In this document: in pieces, positions 41,741-42,939 of the stretch | Layout: the number at the start of each line of letters is the position of its first letter | Numbering within the stretch: position 1 is the first letter of the stretch | IMG/VR virus record: IMGVR_UViG_3300030419_003506 | Coordinates: 1-42,939 of that record | Reading direction: 5' to 3' (one strand) | DNA length: 42,939 bases | Source of the DNA: a virus | Notes under the pieces: model-generated | The model's database searches: none | Seen by the model: only the letters and a program-made list of their open reading frames with translations | Told to the model about the DNA's origin: nothing | Position numbers and translations under genes: made by a program

Positions 41741-41747
41741 CTAAATA
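41740..41747 (+). promoter_or_regulatory. Late promoter octamer upstream of gene 20
   Basis: ACTAAATA begins at the last base of the gp19 stop and ends 20 nt before the gp20 ATG. Confidence 0.55.
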
Positions 41748-41767
41748 GTAAGAAAGTTTAATAAATC

Positions 41768-42939
41768 ATGGCTAAGTTATTTGGGTTCTCGATAGAGAAC
41801 ACTGAACCACTACCTCAGACCGCGGTTTCTCCCGTACCTCAAAACAATGAGGACGCGAGTGATTACTACATGAGTAGTGGTTTTTTTGGTTCTTATGTTG
41901 ATATTGAAGGAATTTATAGAACTGAGTTTGATTTAATTAAACGATATCGTGAAATGGCACTTCATCCAGAATGTGATAGTGCCATTGAAGATATTATTAA
42001 TGAAGCATTAGTATCTGATACTAATGATAGTCCTGTAGAAATTAATTTAGATAATCTTAATGCTAGTGATGGTATTAAGGATAAGGTTAGGGATGCTTTT
42101 AAATTTATCAAAGATTTGTTAGATTTTGATAAGAAAGCGCATGAGATTTATAGAAATTGGTATGTAGATGGAAGATTATATTATCATAAAATAATTGATT
42201 TAAAAAATCCTCAAGAAGGTCTTCAAGAGGTTCGCTACATTGACGCAATGAAAATGCGTTATGTAAGAAAGCAAAAGCAAAGTGAAAAAGAACAACAAAA
42301 TGCCCGTTTAGGGAATATGAATAGTGACAATCCCATGGATTTTGAATTCCCTGAGATTGAAGAATATTTTCTTTATAATCCCAAAATTAGTTATCCAACT
42401 ACAAATACTGCCGCTATGGGCGGACATGGTGGAATTAAGATTGCAAAAGATGCAATTACTTATTGTACAAGTGGATTAGTAGATAGAAATAAGGGATGTA
42501 CTCTTTCATATTTACATAAAGCAATTAAATCACTCAATCAATTACGTATGATTGAGGATAGTCTTGTAATCTATAGACTTTCTAGAGCACCTGAAAGAAG
42601 AATTTTCTACATTGATGTAGGTAATTTGCCTAAAATTAAGGCCGAACAATATCTTCGTGATGTTATGATGAGATATCGTAACAAGCTCGTATACAATGCA
42701 GACACTGGAGAAATCCGTGATGATAAAAAGTATATGGCTATGCTTGAAGATTTCTGGCTTCCTAGACGTGAAGGTGGTAGAGGAACTGAAATTTCCACGT
42801 TACCTGGTGGTCAAAATTTAGGAGAAATTACAGATATTGAATATTTTAAAAAGAAACTCTTCAAATCCTTAAACGTTCCTATTTCTAGAATTGAAGGGGA
42901 TGGTGGATTTAACCTAGGAAGATCTTCCGAAATTCTAAG
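41768..42939 (+). CDS. 20: Portal protein gp20 (5' part, runs off window)
   Basis: The first 390 residues of the portal; the T4 protein is 524 aa, so roughly the last quarter or more is missing. It starts MAKLFGFSIENTEPLPQTAV. Landmarks are YRTEFDLIKRYREMALHPEC, DSAIEDIINEALV, YYHKIIDLKNPQEGLQEVRY, SLNQLRMIEDSLVIYRLSRA, PERRIFYIDVGNLPKIKAEQ and EDFWLPRREGGRGTEISTLP. The dodecameric portal sits at the head vertex, nucleates head assembly and anchors gp17 and the neck. Bases 42597-42621 nearly match the CPS1 primer site used to amplify cyanomyovirus g20. No frameshift or stop is seen up to the window edge. Confidence 0.97.
   Translation, partial: MAKLFGFSIENTEPLPQTAVSPVPQNNEDASDYYMSSGFFGSYVDIEGIYRTEFDLIKRYREMALHPECDSAIEDIINEALVSDTNDSPVEINLDNLNASDGIKDKVRDAFKFIKDLLDFDKKAHEIYRNWYVDGRLYYHKIIDLKNPQEGLQEVRYIDAMKMRYVRKQKQSEKEQQNARLGNMNSDNPMDFEFPEIEEYFLYNPKISYPTTNTAAMGGHGGIKIAKDAITYCTSGLVDRNKGCTLSYLHKAIKSLNQLRMIEDSLVIYRLSRAPERRIFYIDVGNLPKIKAEQYLRDVMMRYRNKLVYNADTGEIRDDKKYMAMLEDFWLPRREGGRGTEISTLPGGQNLGEITDIEYFKKKLFKSLNVPISRIEGDGGFNLGRSSEIL

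Overview
The window is a contiguous block of the virion-structure region of a T4-like myovirus. Everything recognisable reads on the + strand, genes are tightly packed, and base composition is AT-rich. The gene order 25-6-7-8-(giant DUF4815-type protein)-13-14-15-16-fibre-17-18-19-20, the small conserved ORFs at the left end, the YHYH-type domain in the baseplate giant, the 2OG-Fe(II) oxygenases, and a near match in gene 20 to the classical cyanomyovirus g20 (CPS1) primer site all point to a marine cyanophage (Kyanoviridae type, host Synechococcus or Prochlorococcus). The host cannot be fixed from sequence alone. No tRNA, CRISPR array, insertion sequence or integrase is visible.

Region 1 (1-842) is regulatory and holds two very small genes. 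It has two DnaA-box-like 9-mers, two consecutive hairpins (the second terminator-like), a perfect sigma70-type promoter, genes of 55 and 33 aa, then a terminator hairpin whose loop carries the -35 of a second consensus promoter. An 11-bp inverted repeat encloses that arrangement.

Region 2 (843-3592) is an accessory block of small proteins, two 2OG-Fe(II) oxygenases and a GT-A-like glycosyltransferase. It has its own perfect sigma70 promoter (1648-1676) and a probable terminator (2492-2521). Both oxygenase genes appear to start at TTG codons overlapping the previous stop in a TTGA junction.

Region 3 (3605-29433) encodes the baseplate: gp25, gp6, a 4725-residue gp7-position giant, gp8, and a 2535-residue DUF4815-type structural protein. 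The two giants occupy about half of the window and are built from repeated beta-rich modules.

Region 4 (29435-42939) encodes the neck, packaging and tail proteins: two small proteins, gp13, gp14, gp15, small terminase gp16, a coiled-coil fibre-like protein, three unrecognised small proteins, large terminase gp17, a zinc-ribbon protein, sheath gp18, tube gp19 and the 5' part of portal gp20, which runs off the window.

Nine copies of an octamer (AATAAATA or NCTAAATA, like the T4 late promoter TATAAATA) lie upstream of structural genes, seven of them 19-22 nt before the start codon. This suggests sigma70-type control on the left and T4-like late control of the virion genes. No wholly new system is evident. 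The most unusual items are the terminator with a nested promoter, the modular 4725-aa baseplate protein with its Cys/YPR repeats, and a GxGY module shared by four different baseplate and neck proteins.
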